From assembly GCF_010119205.1 (NCBI RefSeq), contig NZ_WRXM01000002.1, forward strand, positions 860,982 to 924,981: a DNA stretch of 64,000 nt, written 5' to 3'. Of this stretch, positions 41,300 through 49,631 are shown one piece after another. The stretch comes from Haloarcula limicola (GTDB lineage: Archaea > Halobacteriota > Halobacteria > Halobacteriales > Haloarculaceae). The translations under genes and the position numbers were made by a program. The notes beneath the pieces are model-generated. The model was given only the letters and a program-made list of their open reading frames with translations, searched no databases and was not told where the DNA came from. The stretch's first letter is position 1. Each line of letters starts with the position of its first letter.

Positions 41300-41968
41300 A
41301 TGTCGTTGCTGCCCTCTCGGGACCCGGCAGTGCCCGACGCGGAACCTCGGGTCATCGGGGTCGATAGCGAGGACGCGGACGACGTCTTGTCGGCGCTCTC
41401 ATCGGAGACCGCTCGTAACCTCCTGGCGGCGCTCAACCGCGAGCCGGCGCCGCCGGCGGAGTTAGCAGACCGTGTCGATACCTCCCTCCAGAACGCACAG
41501 TACCACCTGAAAAAGCTCGAAAAGGCCGGTGCCGTCGAGGTCGTCGACACGGCTTACTCCGAGAAGGGCCGGGAGATGGACGTCTTCGCGCCCGCGAACC
41601 AGCCGCTGGTCATCTGCGCTGGCGACGAGAAGGAGACCTCCGGGCTCCGGGCCGCGATCTCGAACCTGCTGGGCGGGCTCGCAGTCGTCGGTCTGACGGC
41701 CCTCTTCGTTCAGCAGCTGTTCGGGCGGGGTCTCGGGACGTTCTTCGGCCCCACGATCCGGAGCGGCAGCGGAGACACGGGCGGCGTCGACCCGAGCTTC
41801 TACATCGAGAACGGGACCGTCGCCGACGGCGGGACGCCGTACGCGGTCGACGCCGCCTCGCAGGGCGGTGCCGACGCCGTCGCCGGCTTGCCGCCCGGCC
41901 TCGCCTTCTTCGCCGGCGGCGCGTTCGTCCTCTTCGCGCTGGGCGCGATCTGGTACGCGCGCCGATAG
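41300..41968 (+). CDS. membrane-anchored winged-helix (ArsR-type) regulator
   Basis: 222 residues from the ATG at 41300 (MSLLPSRDPAVPDAEPRVIG). The winged helix spans about 25-100: DVLSALSSETARNLLAALNREPAPPAELADRVDTSLQNAQYHLKKLEKAGAVEVVDTAYSEKGREMDVFAP. Two membrane helices follow (LLGGLAVVGLTALFVQQLF and GLAFFAGGAFVLFALGAIWY), separated by an apparently extracellular loop of about 60 residues. It belongs to a recurrent haloarchaeal type as I recall it. The loop could sense an outside signal and alter DNA binding; the target genes are unknown. Confidence 0.87.
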   Translation: MSLLPSRDPAVPDAEPRVIGVDSEDADDVLSALSSETARNLLAALNREPAPPAELADRVDTSLQNAQYHLKKLEKAGAVEVVDTAYSEKGREMDVFAPANQPLVICAGDEKETSGLRAAISNLLGGLAVVGLTALFVQQLFGRGLGTFFGPTIRSGSGDTGGVDPSFYIENGTVADGGTPYAVDAASQGGADAVAGLPPGLAFFAGGAFVLFALGAIWYARR

Positions 41969-42130
41969 AGTGTCAAACGCCCGTTTCACTCTCCGGTAAC
42001 TCCTTTATTTGCCGTGCAGTACGTTCACATGCGTGCCGACCCGCTCGGCGCGTCACGGGTCACACTGACATCTACTGGCATTCGGCTTCGACGACGATGC
42101 GGCCGGCACGCCGTTTCGGCCGCCGGCCCC

Positions 42131-42640
42131 TCACCGCTTTCGCGTTATCGAGGAGACGGTCGTCCCGTCGGGCGAACGCAATCGAACGGTGAGACGCCCG
42201 TCCTCGACGTCGAGTTCCGCGTGTGCCGGTTCGTACCGCCGCGGGTCGGCGTAGCTCCCGGGGTTGACGAGCAGTCGGCCGTCCAGTTCGGCGAGTTCGG
42301 GTCGGTGCGAGTGACCGACGACGACCACGTCGGCGTCCTCCTGTCGGGCGAGCATCGAGAGCGCCGTCTCGGTGTGTTCGTGGCCGTGGACGACGAGAAC
42401 CGTCAGTCCCGCCCACGAAAGCGTCGCGACGTCGGTGAGTCGGCCTCGGACCCCTCGCGTGTCGTTGTTGCCGTACACCGCCGTGAGCGCTGTCGTTTCC
42501 GATTCGACGGCGTCGAGCACGGTCTCGGTGGTGAAGTCGCCGGCGTGGACGACGCGGTCGGCCTCGCGGACGGCCGCGAGCGTCTCGCCTTCCAAGCGAT
42601 GGCCGTCGGTCCCGTGCGTGTCAGAGATAACGGTGAGCAT
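42131..42640 (-). CDS. YfcE/MJ0936-like metallophosphoesterase
   Basis: 169 residues with all metal motifs: ISDTHG (6-11), HAGDF, GNNDTRG, VVHGHEHTE and VGHSHRP. These bind two metals and hydrolyse phosphodiesters in the calcineurin-like fold. The family shows activity on artificial substrates; the physiological one is not known. Divergent from the CDF transporter gene, 66 bases apart. Confidence 0.9.
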   Translation of the reverse strand: MLTVISDTHGTDGHRLEGETLAAVREADRVVHAGDFTTETVLDAVESETTALTAVYGNNDTRGVRGRLTDVATLSWAGLTVLVVHGHEHTETALSMLARQEDADVVVVGHSHRPELAELDGRLLVNPGSYADPRRYEPAHAELDVEDGRLTVRLRSPDGTTVSSITRKR

Positions 42641-42706
42641 ACCGCCCCTTCACACCGCGGACGTAAATCCAGAACCACTTTCCGCCCGCCTCGTGTGGTG
42701 TGGGTA

Positions 42707-43690
42707 ATGGCAGGCAGTAAATCAGTCGTCCTCGCCGCCCTCGTCGCCAACGGAGCCATCGCCGTCCTGAAGTTCTTCGGCTTCCTGCTGACCGGGAGCG
42801 CCGCGATGCTCTCGGAAACGTACCACAGCATCTCCGACACCGGCAATCAGGTGTTCCTCCTCATCGGCATCCGCTACAGCGGCCGAGACCCCGACCGAAA
42901 CCACCCGTTTGGCTACGGGAAGGCACAGTTCTTCTACAGCTTCCTCGTCTCAGTCCTCCTGTTCGGTATCGCCGGGTGGGAGAGCGCCAAGCACGGCTAC
43001 AACGAACTGACCAGCGGCGGACACGGCGGCGGCGAGCACGCCGGCGAAGCCGTCGAGTTCCTCTTCTTCAGTTTCCAGCCCCCGGCGTGGCTCGACCCGC
43101 TGATGGTCAACTACACGGTCCTGATCGGCGCGTTCGTCTTCGAGGCGTACGCGCTGGTGAAAGCCCGCGCCGAGATGCGACGGCAGATGAACCGCAACGA
43201 CTGGGGGAGCTACCGGGAGGCGTTCCGCAAGACCAGCGACGTGACGACGCTGACGGCGCTGACCGAGGACACGATCGCGCTGTCGGGCATCGTCATCGCC
43301 CTCACAGGGCTGTTCTTGGAACAGCAGACCGGCAACCCGGTCTTCGACCGGCTCTCGGCGCTGCTCATCGGTATCATGCTCATGGGCTTCGCCGTGGCCC
43401 TGGCGTGGGAGAACAAGCGCCTCCTGTTGGGCGAGAGCCTCCCGAAGTCGGAGAACGACCGCCTGCGTGAGGTCATCCGCAGCGACGAGCACGTCGCCGA
43501 GATAATCGACTTCCGGACGATCTACTTCGGGCCCAACGAGGTGATCCTCTCTGCGGACGTGGCGTTCGTCAAAGGGCTCAGCACGACCGAGATCGACGAC
43601 GCCATCACCGCCATCGAGGACGAGCTGCAGGCGACTAACGAGGACATCAGAAAGATATACATCGAGCCCGAAATCAGCGATCAGCCGTAG
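42707..43690 (+). CDS. cation diffusion facilitator (CDF) metal transporter
   Basis: 327 residues from the ATG at 42707. Six membrane helices and a C-terminal cytoplasmic domain (SDEHVAEIIDFRTIYFGPNEVILSADVAFVKGLSTTEIDDAITAIEDELQ). The helix-2 site is SETYHSISDTGNQ (His and Asp ligands), the loop is HPFGYGKAQFFYS, and helix 5 has LTEDTIALSGIVIA. A glycine/histidine-rich loop GGHGGGEHAG sits between helices 3 and 4. It probably exports zinc, iron or manganese in exchange for protons. Its stop overlaps the convergent lipoprotein gene by ten bases. Confidence 0.92.
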   Translation: MAGSKSVVLAALVANGAIAVLKFFGFLLTGSAAMLSETYHSISDTGNQVFLLIGIRYSGRDPDRNHPFGYGKAQFFYSFLVSVLLFGIAGWESAKHGYNELTSGGHGGGEHAGEAVEFLFFSFQPPAWLDPLMVNYTVLIGAFVFEAYALVKARAEMRRQMNRNDWGSYREAFRKTSDVTTLTALTEDTIALSGIVIALTGLFLEQQTGNPVFDRLSALLIGIMLMGFAVALAWENKRLLLGESLPKSENDRLREVIRSDEHVAEIIDFRTIYFGPNEVILSADVAFVKGLSTTEIDDAITAIEDELQATNEDIRKIYIEPEISDQP

Positions 43691-44424
43691 ATAGCCGCGT
43701 CCTCGGCCCACCACGGTATCGGCACGCGGTCGATTCCCGTCCGGACCCGCATCCGGAGTTCGACGACGGTGCCGTCCTTCCGTCGCTCCCAGTGCTCGAC
43801 GCCCCTGACGATCCCCTGCCTATCGACGTAGATGCGCGAGCGCACCGCGACCGCCTGGTTCGGGTCGGCCCCGGAGCGGGACACGCCCGTGTCGTTCGAG
43901 GCGACGACCGCGAGCGGGCGACCGACCCGTCGGACGGTCCCCACCCGGTCGTAGTCCTCGGCGTCGAGTACCTGTCTGAGCCGCGGCGCGCCGGACGCCG
44001 AGAAGACGTAGGGAATCCGGCCGTCGCTCTCGTCGGTTACGTAGTCCCGCTCCGGGTCGTCGCGAACGCTCCGATAGACGACGCCGCCGGCGACGATGGC
44101 GTCGTCGGTCAGCGGGCCGAACGTCTGCCGGACGCGAACGACGCCGCCGTCGCGGTCGATCCAGACGTCCCGCGTGTTCTGCGGGCCCTCGCGTTCGACG
44201 TGCCGATGGAAACTCCGCTCGGCCAGCGCCGCCTCGTGTCGGTCGATCACTCTGTCGAGGTCGACGCTCCCGTTTTCTCGGGGCAGTTCGACCGGCGTCG
44301 CCGTCGGTTCGGGGACCGGCGCGGGCGTCAGCGTCGTTCTAGCGTCGCTCGCCTCGCCAGTCGCCAAGAACCCCGAACAGCCCGCGAGGGCGACAACCGT
44401 GACGACGAGCAGCGGACGCCACAT
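43681..44424 (-). CDS. lipoprotein, outer-surface beta-rich
   Basis: 247 residues from the ATG at 44422-44424. Signal peptide with lipobox LLVVTVVALAGC, then a P/T-rich linker and a soluble domain (FHRHVEREGPQNTRDVWIDRDGGVVRVRQTFG, RIYVDRQGIVRGVEHWERRKDGTVVELRMRV). The domain resembles the beta-sheet-rich, LolA-like haloarchaeal lipoproteins, but I do not claim homology. It is anchored at the outer face of the membrane. The function is unknown. Confidence 0.78.
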   Translation of the reverse strand: MWRPLLVVTVVALAGCSGFLATGEASDARTTLTPAPVPEPTATPVELPRENGSVDLDRVIDRHEAALAERSFHRHVEREGPQNTRDVWIDRDGGVVRVRQTFGPLTDDAIVAGGVVYRSVRDDPERDYVTDESDGRIPYVFSASGAPRLRQVLDAEDYDRVGTVRRVGRPLAVVASNDTGVSRSGADPNQAVAVRSRIYVDRQGIVRGVEHWERRKDGTVVELRMRVRTGIDRVPIPWWAEDAAIYG

Positions 44425-44501
44425 ACTCGCACACTGGGGGCGACGCGACAAGTGGCTGCCGGGGCCGAACCCTTTTGCCCGAGAGCGACCAACCGGACTC
44501 C

Positions 44502-46685
44502 GTGGCGACGACCGACGACGGCTACCTCCGCTTTTTCCCGTACGATCAGCCGTACGACCACCAGCGAGAGGCGATGTCGACTATCTACGACGCCTTAGAC
44601 GAGGGCCGTGACGTCCTCTTCGAGGGTGCGTGTGGCACCGGCAAGACGCTGGCCTCGCTGGTCCCGGCGCTCGAACACGCCCGCGAGACGGGCAAGACCG
44701 TCGTCATCACGACGAACGTCCACCAGCAGATGCGCCAGTTCGTCGAGGACGCCCGCGCGATCACGCGGAAGGAGCGCCTCCGCGCGGTCGTCTTCCGCGG
44801 CAAGGGGTCGATGTGTCACATCGACGTGGACTACGAGGAGTGTCAGGCCCTGCGGGACACGACCCGCGAACTCGTCGACGTCGAGGAAGACATCGCGGCC
44901 CTCGAACGCCGCGAGGGCGAACTCTTAGAAGAGGGACAGGCTGGCAGCAGCGAGGCGATGGACGCTCGCAACGCCGTCGTCGACGAACTGCGCGACCTGC
45001 AGGAGCAGCAGGAAGAACTCCGCGAGGAGCGCTCCGTCTGTGAGCACTACTACCGAAACCTCACCGAGAACACCGAGGAGTTCTACGCGTGGCTCTACGA
45101 CGACGTGCGCACGCCCGACGACGTCTACGAGTACGCCGAGCAGCAGGGGATGTGCGGGTACGAACTGCTCAAGGAGGGGATGGACGGCGTCGACCTCGTG
45201 GTGTGTAACTACCACCACCTGCTGGACCCGACCATCCGCGAGCAGTTCTTCCGCTGGCTCGGCCGGGACCCCGAGGACGTCGTCGCCGTCTTCGACGAGG
45301 CTCACAACGTCGAGTCGGCGGCGCGCGACCACGCCCGGCGCACGCTCACCGAGAACACGCTGGACCAGGCGCTGGACGAACTGGACGGCGTCGAGGACTC
45401 GCGCGCGCCCAACGCTGCCAACGTCCTCGAGACGTTCCGCGACGCGCTGGTCGAGACCTACGAGGACTCCTTCGGCTTCGGCGACCGCGAGGCGGTCGAC
45501 GACCGCTGGGAGGACGTCACCGTCGCCAACGACGATCGGAAGGACGACCTGACGCTTTCCTTCCTGCAGGGATACACCGGCCCCGGCTTCCCCGAAGAGG
45601 TCGACAAAGCGGTCGACCTCGGCCGGGACCTGGACGCCCGCTACGAGGAGGAGTTCAAAGACGGGAAACGCGACACCCGCAAGGAGTGTCAGACCCTGCA
45701 GGCGGCGACGTTCCTCGCCGAGTGGCTGGCCGAGTCCGACGACGCCGGCCAGTACCCCGTCGCGAGCGTCCGCCGGGACGAGAGCAGCGGCGACGTCTAC
45801 GGCCGCGCCGAGCTGTACACCTGCATCCCCGAGGAAGTGACCCGCGACCTCTTCGAGGACTTACACGCCTCGGTGCTGATGAGCGCGACGTTGCGCCCCT
45901 TCGACGTGACCGAGGACGTGGTCGGCCTCTCGGACCCGGTGACGATGGCCTACGGCGCGCAGTTCCCCGAGGAGCGCCGCCGGACGTACTCCGTCGACGG
46001 TCCCGCGCTCTTTTCGAGCGAACGCGACGACCCCGAGACCCAGCGGACCATCGCGCGCACCTTGGAGGACGTCATCCGCTTTACCCCCGGAAATACGCTC
46101 GTCTTCTGTCCCTCCTACAGCGAGGCCGAGCGCTACCACGACATGGTCGCCGTCAGCGGCACGCGCTATCTCGACGAACCCGGCAAACAGGCGCACGACC
46201 TCCGCGAAGCGTTCACCGACGGCGACGATGGCGTCCTCTTTACCTCGCTGTGGGGCACCCTCGGGGAGGGTGTGAGCTACGACGGCGACGACGCCCGCAC
46301 CGTCGTCGTGGTCGGCGTCCCCTACCCCCATCTCGACGACCGAATGGAAGCCGTTCAGGACGCCTACGGGACCGCCTTCGCCGACGACGCGGACGCAGAA
46401 GAGGCCGGCTGGCGCTACGCCGTCGAGATCCCGACCGTTCGAAAGACCAGACAGGCCCTCGGTCGGGTGGTCCGCTCGCCCGAGGACTTCGGCGCTCGCA
46501 TCCTCTTAGACACGCGCTACACGCAGGGAGCCGAGATGGAGATGCACGACTACGCGGTCCGCGGGACGTTCCCGCCCGAGGAGCGCAGCGAGATGGTCGA
46601 CGTCGCCCCGGACAAGCTCAAGTTCGCGCTGTTGAACTTCTATCAGGACATGCGGGCGTACGACGGGCCGCCGCCGAAGCCGTAG
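44502..46685 (+). CDS. XPD/DinG/Rad3-family DNA helicase
   Basis: 727 residues from the GTG at 44502 (a TTG at 44475 would add nine). Walker A is GACGTGKT (42-49), DEAH is VFDEAHNVES, and motif VI is RQALGRVVRSPEDFGARILLD. Four cysteines expected to hold an iron-sulfur cluster are found: C105 (GSMC), C114 (EEC), and the Cys of SVCEHYY and GMCGYELL. A long coiled-coil-like insertion (about 118-165) separates the second and third. These 5'-3' helicases act in nucleotide excision repair or resolution of unusual DNA structures. Single gene. Confidence 0.92.
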   Translation: MATTDDGYLRFFPYDQPYDHQREAMSTIYDALDEGRDVLFEGACGTGKTLASLVPALEHARETGKTVVITTNVHQQMRQFVEDARAITRKERLRAVVFRGKGSMCHIDVDYEECQALRDTTRELVDVEEDIAALERREGELLEEGQAGSSEAMDARNAVVDELRDLQEQQEELREERSVCEHYYRNLTENTEEFYAWLYDDVRTPDDVYEYAEQQGMCGYELLKEGMDGVDLVVCNYHHLLDPTIREQFFRWLGRDPEDVVAVFDEAHNVESAARDHARRTLTENTLDQALDELDGVEDSRAPNAANVLETFRDALVETYEDSFGFGDREAVDDRWEDVTVANDDRKDDLTLSFLQGYTGPGFPEEVDKAVDLGRDLDARYEEEFKDGKRDTRKECQTLQAATFLAEWLAESDDAGQYPVASVRRDESSGDVYGRAELYTCIPEEVTRDLFEDLHASVLMSATLRPFDVTEDVVGLSDPVTMAYGAQFPEERRRTYSVDGPALFSSERDDPETQRTIARTLEDVIRFTPGNTLVFCPSYSEAERYHDMVAVSGTRYLDEPGKQAHDLREAFTDGDDGVLFTSLWGTLGEGVSYDGDDARTVVVVGVPYPHLDDRMEAVQDAYGTAFADDADAEEAGWRYAVEIPTVRKTRQALGRVVRSPEDFGARILLDTRYTQGAEMEMHDYAVRGTFPPEERSEMVDVAPDKLKFALLNFYQDMRAYDGPPPKP

Positions 46686-46709
46686 GGCGGTATCGGCTCG
46701 TCGCCGACC

Positions 46710-47633
46710 TCACCGCGCCCTGCCGAACCACTTCGCCAGTCCGGCGCTGGTGGCCATCTCGACGATACCGAACGCGACCGCGGGGAGCGTCGCCGCCGGG
46801 GGAAAGCCCGCGCCGACGAGGATCGCGGCGGCGACCGCGAAGTCCCGCATTCCAACCGAGAGGGCGGTCGCGATGCGTTCCGGCCGGGTGAGCCGAGCCC
46901 CGACGGTCCAGCCGAGGGCGTAGCCGGTGCAGTTGAGGGCGACCGCGCCGCCCGCGACGACGAGCAGCGTCACGCCGCCGCCGCGGACGAGCGACGCGTT
47001 CGACGCGGTGACGATACCGACGAGGAGGACGACCATGACGCCGGAGACGGACGGGTAGAGGTCGTCGTACGCGCCGATACGCTCCGGCCACCGAGACCGG
47101 AGCGAAACGGCCAGCGTCATCGGCAGGACGACGGCGAGCAGCAGTTGCTCGACGATGGCGACGGCGTCGACCGTGACGGACGCGCCCAGCAGCGCCGTCG
47201 TCGCGCCGGGGACCACCGCGAGCGTGCCGAGTCCGACGAGGAGGAGCGCCGTCGTCGCCAGCGCCGTATCGCCGCCACCGAGTTCCGTCATCGTCGGCGT
47301 GACCAGCTCCGGCGTCACCGCTCCGACGACCACGAACCCCGCGGTCAGCGCCGGCGACAGGGAGAGCGCGGACGCGATCGCGAACCCGAGAAGCGGCATC
47401 GCCGTCTGTGCGAGCAAGATGGCGAGCACCGCGCGACCTCGGACCTCCCGGAACCGCTCTGGCGAGAGCGTCAGTGACACCGATCCGATCATGACCGCCA
47501 GAATCGGCGTCGATAGCCGGGAAAGCGCGCCAATAGAGGGGACGGCCACCCCGACGAGAACCGCGAGAACGACCCAGAGCAGGAGCCACTCGTCGACGAG
47601 CGCGGCGACGCGGGCGAGGGGGGAGTTCGACAT
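46710..47633 (-). CDS. BASS-family (bile acid:sodium symporter-like) transporter
   Basis: 307 residues, nine or ten membrane helices. LSRLSTPILAVMIGSVSLTLSPERFREVRGR and AGFVVVGAVTPELVTPTMTELGGGDTALATT match the sodium-binding cross-over regions of the bile acid:sodium symporter fold, with VGMRDFAVAAAILVGAGFPPAATLP near the end. Related members move pantoate, pyruvate, arsenite or organic anions; this one's substrate is unknown. It is convergent with the XPD-like helicase gene, 24 bases apart. Confidence 0.85.
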   Translation of the reverse strand: MSNSPLARVAALVDEWLLLWVVLAVLVGVAVPSIGALSRLSTPILAVMIGSVSLTLSPERFREVRGRAVLAILLAQTAMPLLGFAIASALSLSPALTAGFVVVGAVTPELVTPTMTELGGGDTALATTALLLVGLGTLAVVPGATTALLGASVTVDAVAIVEQLLLAVVLPMTLAVSLRSRWPERIGAYDDLYPSVSGVMVVLLVGIVTASNASLVRGGGVTLLVVAGGAVALNCTGYALGWTVGARLTRPERIATALSVGMRDFAVAAAILVGAGFPPAATLPAVAFGIVEMATSAGLAKWFGRAR

Positions 47634-47833
47634 CGACGTGTTCGACTTGGTCCGCCGCGGTTTGTTCGTTCGCGTTCCGGCTCGGATACCTAGGGACGCG
47701 AGTCGCGTGTGCTATCGGTGAAGAAGGCGTCGCCGCTCACGGGACAGCGGCCGTCGGGCCGCGCGTTCGCACAGACCGCTCCCGTACGAGGAAACCGGAT
47801 GGTTTGAAACCCTCCGCGCGAAACCACCGGGCA

Positions 47834-48466
47834 ATGCTAATCGCGTTCGACTTCGACGGGACGCTCTCGGACTCGGAGATGACGGTGTTGCTCGGGAAAC
47901 GGAACGGCACCGCACAGGACATGGCCGACATCACCGAGCGGGCGATGAACGACGAGATCGAGTACGCGGAGAGCCTGCGCCAGCGCTGTGCGCTGCTCGA
48001 AGACCTGCCCGACGAGGAAGCGCAGGCGGCCTTCGACGAGGTGGAGCTGCGCCCCGGCGCGGGCGAGGTCATCGAAGCGCTGCGCGAGGCAGGCCACTAC
48101 GTCGCCGTCCTCACCGGCGGGTTCGAACGCGGCGTCGAGGCCGCACTCGCGAAGGAAGGCGTCGAAGTCGACGCCATCGTCGCCAACCGCCTCCCCGTCG
48201 CCGACGGGAAACTCACCGGCGAGGTCGAGGGGCCGCTCATCGAGGGGACGAAAGACGACGCGCTGGAAGTGGCGACGGCCATCACCGGCGAGGACCGCGA
48301 CCGGACCGTCGCGGTCGGCGACGGCGCGAACGACCTCCCGATGCTGGAGGTCGCCGAGCTCGCGATCGGGTTCGAACCGAAGCCGGCCGTCGCGCCCTCG
48401 TGTGACGTGACCGTTTCGACGATGGAGGAACTGTACGACCTCCTCGAAGAACGGGATATCCTCTGA
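47834..48466 (+). CDS. serB: phosphoserine phosphatase (HAD superfamily)
   Basis: 210 residues. The HAD nucleophile motif FDFDGTLS (D6, D8) starts the protein. LLGKRNGTAQDMADITERAMNDEIEYAESLRQR is the cap domain typical of SerB, VAVLTGGFERGVE is motif II, and VAVGDGANDLPML is the motif III/IV region. It converts phosphoserine to serine, the last step of serine synthesis. The ATG at 47834 is well placed. Single gene. Confidence 0.9.
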   Translation: MLIAFDFDGTLSDSEMTVLLGKRNGTAQDMADITERAMNDEIEYAESLRQRCALLEDLPDEEAQAAFDEVELRPGAGEVIEALREAGHYVAVLTGGFERGVEAALAKEGVEVDAIVANRLPVADGKLTGEVEGPLIEGTKDDALEVATAITGEDRDRTVAVGDGANDLPMLEVAELAIGFEPKPAVAPSCDVTVSTMEELYDLLEERDIL

Positions 48467-48476
48467 GGCGAGGCGG

Positions 48477-48785
48477 TCACGACCTCGACGCGGACTCGGG
48501 ATCGGCGTGGCTGTACAGCGAGTGGACGAGCAGGCCGAATCCCAGCGCCGTCACCACGCGTTGGACGAGGACGCCGTCCAGAAACCCCCAGCCGAGCATC
48601 TGGTGGACGCCGCCGCCCAGCAGGAGGCCGAGGGTGACGAGCCCGAATCCGACGGCGAACCGCCGCATGACCGGCGATCCGCTCCGGCGGGCCGCTCGGT
48701 AGGCGAGGTGGGTGACGACGCCGCCGAGGACCAACACGACGGCGCTGGTTATCACCACGAGGACGGTCGCGAGTGCCGGGTCCAT
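48477..48785 (-). CDS. small three-helix membrane protein
   Basis: 102 residues, three membrane helices (VLVVITSAVVLVLGGVVTHLAY, RFAVGFGLVTLGLLLGGGVHQML, VVTALGFGLLVHSLY) separated by a short basic loop ARRSGSPVMRR. Size, helix spacing and the RAxRRSGxPxM-like loop recall the protein at 17493-17774, so both may be one haloarchaeal family. There is no winged-helix partner next to this copy. The function is unknown. Confidence 0.72.
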   Translation of the reverse strand: MDPALATVLVVITSAVVLVLGGVVTHLAYRAARRSGSPVMRRFAVGFGLVTLGLLLGGGVHQMLGWGFLDGVLVQRVVTALGFGLLVHSLYSHADPESASRS

Positions 48786-48875
48786 ATCAGTCCCCCCTCA
48801 CGTCGAAGCGGAGGGTCGGTCTCGGCTGTCCCGCCACCGGGCTCTCGGGTAGCGAACGAGGTGGCCGCACGGTCC

Positions 48876-49451
48876 TCACCCGAGGAGCGCGCGGAGCCAC
48901 GCGTTCTCTTTCACGACCTCCAGTTTCTCCAGGTAGGCGTCCAGCCCGAGGATGCGGCCCGCGCCGATCGCACCGAGGCCGAACAGGAGCGCCGCGTAGA
49001 CGACGTGGTCGTCGACGACCCAGCCGTGGGCGATGGGGAGCCCGGCCATGAGACCGCCCTGGAGGCTCGCCGCCCAGAACATCATCATCATGACCGCGCC
49101 CCAGAACGCGTTCCAGCGGACGAACGCGCCGACGATGAGGCCGATCCCGGTGAGGGTGAGCCCCCACATCACGAGCAGGTCGACCATCGGGCTGCCGGCC
49201 ATCGCGCCCCACATCCCCACGAAGGGGTTGCCCTCGGGGATGGCGCTGGCGAGGTAACCGGCCGCCGTCCAGTCGTTCGCCGGGTCGGCGTCGAGGTACG
49301 TGATGAGTTTCGTGAGGCCGCCCTGCAGCAAGACCCACCCCATCGTGACCCGGAGCGCGAGGATGGCGTAGCCGATCCAGTGCTCGGAGTACTCGAAGTC
49401 GGTCTCGCGGCCGAACAGTTCCGCGTCGAGGCGTCGGGTGTTGGTGGACAT
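48876..49451 (-). CDS. DoxX-family membrane protein
   Basis: 191 residues with four or five helices. YAILALRVTMGWVLLQGGLTKL at the N-terminus, GLTLTGIGLIVGAFVRWNAFWGAVMMMMFW in the middle and YAALLFGLGAIGAGRILGLDAYLEK at the end are typical of DoxX/DoxD proteins. Relatives are the small subunit of thiosulfate:quinone oxidoreductase or parts of membrane oxidoreductase complexes. The electron donor here is unknown. Divergence from the classical DoxD is too great to assign the enzyme. Confidence 0.87.
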   Translation of the reverse strand: MSTNTRRLDAELFGRETDFEYSEHWIGYAILALRVTMGWVLLQGGLTKLITYLDADPANDWTAAGYLASAIPEGNPFVGMWGAMAGSPMVDLLVMWGLTLTGIGLIVGAFVRWNAFWGAVMMMMFWAASLQGGLMAGLPIAHGWVVDDHVVYAALLFGLGAIGAGRILGLDAYLEKLEVVKENAWLRALLG

Positions 49452-49631
49452 GATTGGTTCCCTCTACAGGTGAGAGTTGGACCCGCCACCCCTTGAATCG
49501 AGGAGAGCGTTCCCACAGAGTGGGAACAGAGCGCGTCTGTCGCCGTCAGTCGGTCGCTGAGCGCCGGACCGAACGCCGGTCGCAGACGGCGGCCGTCGAA
49601 CGGCCGAGTCGCGTTCCCGTGATCGACGGCG

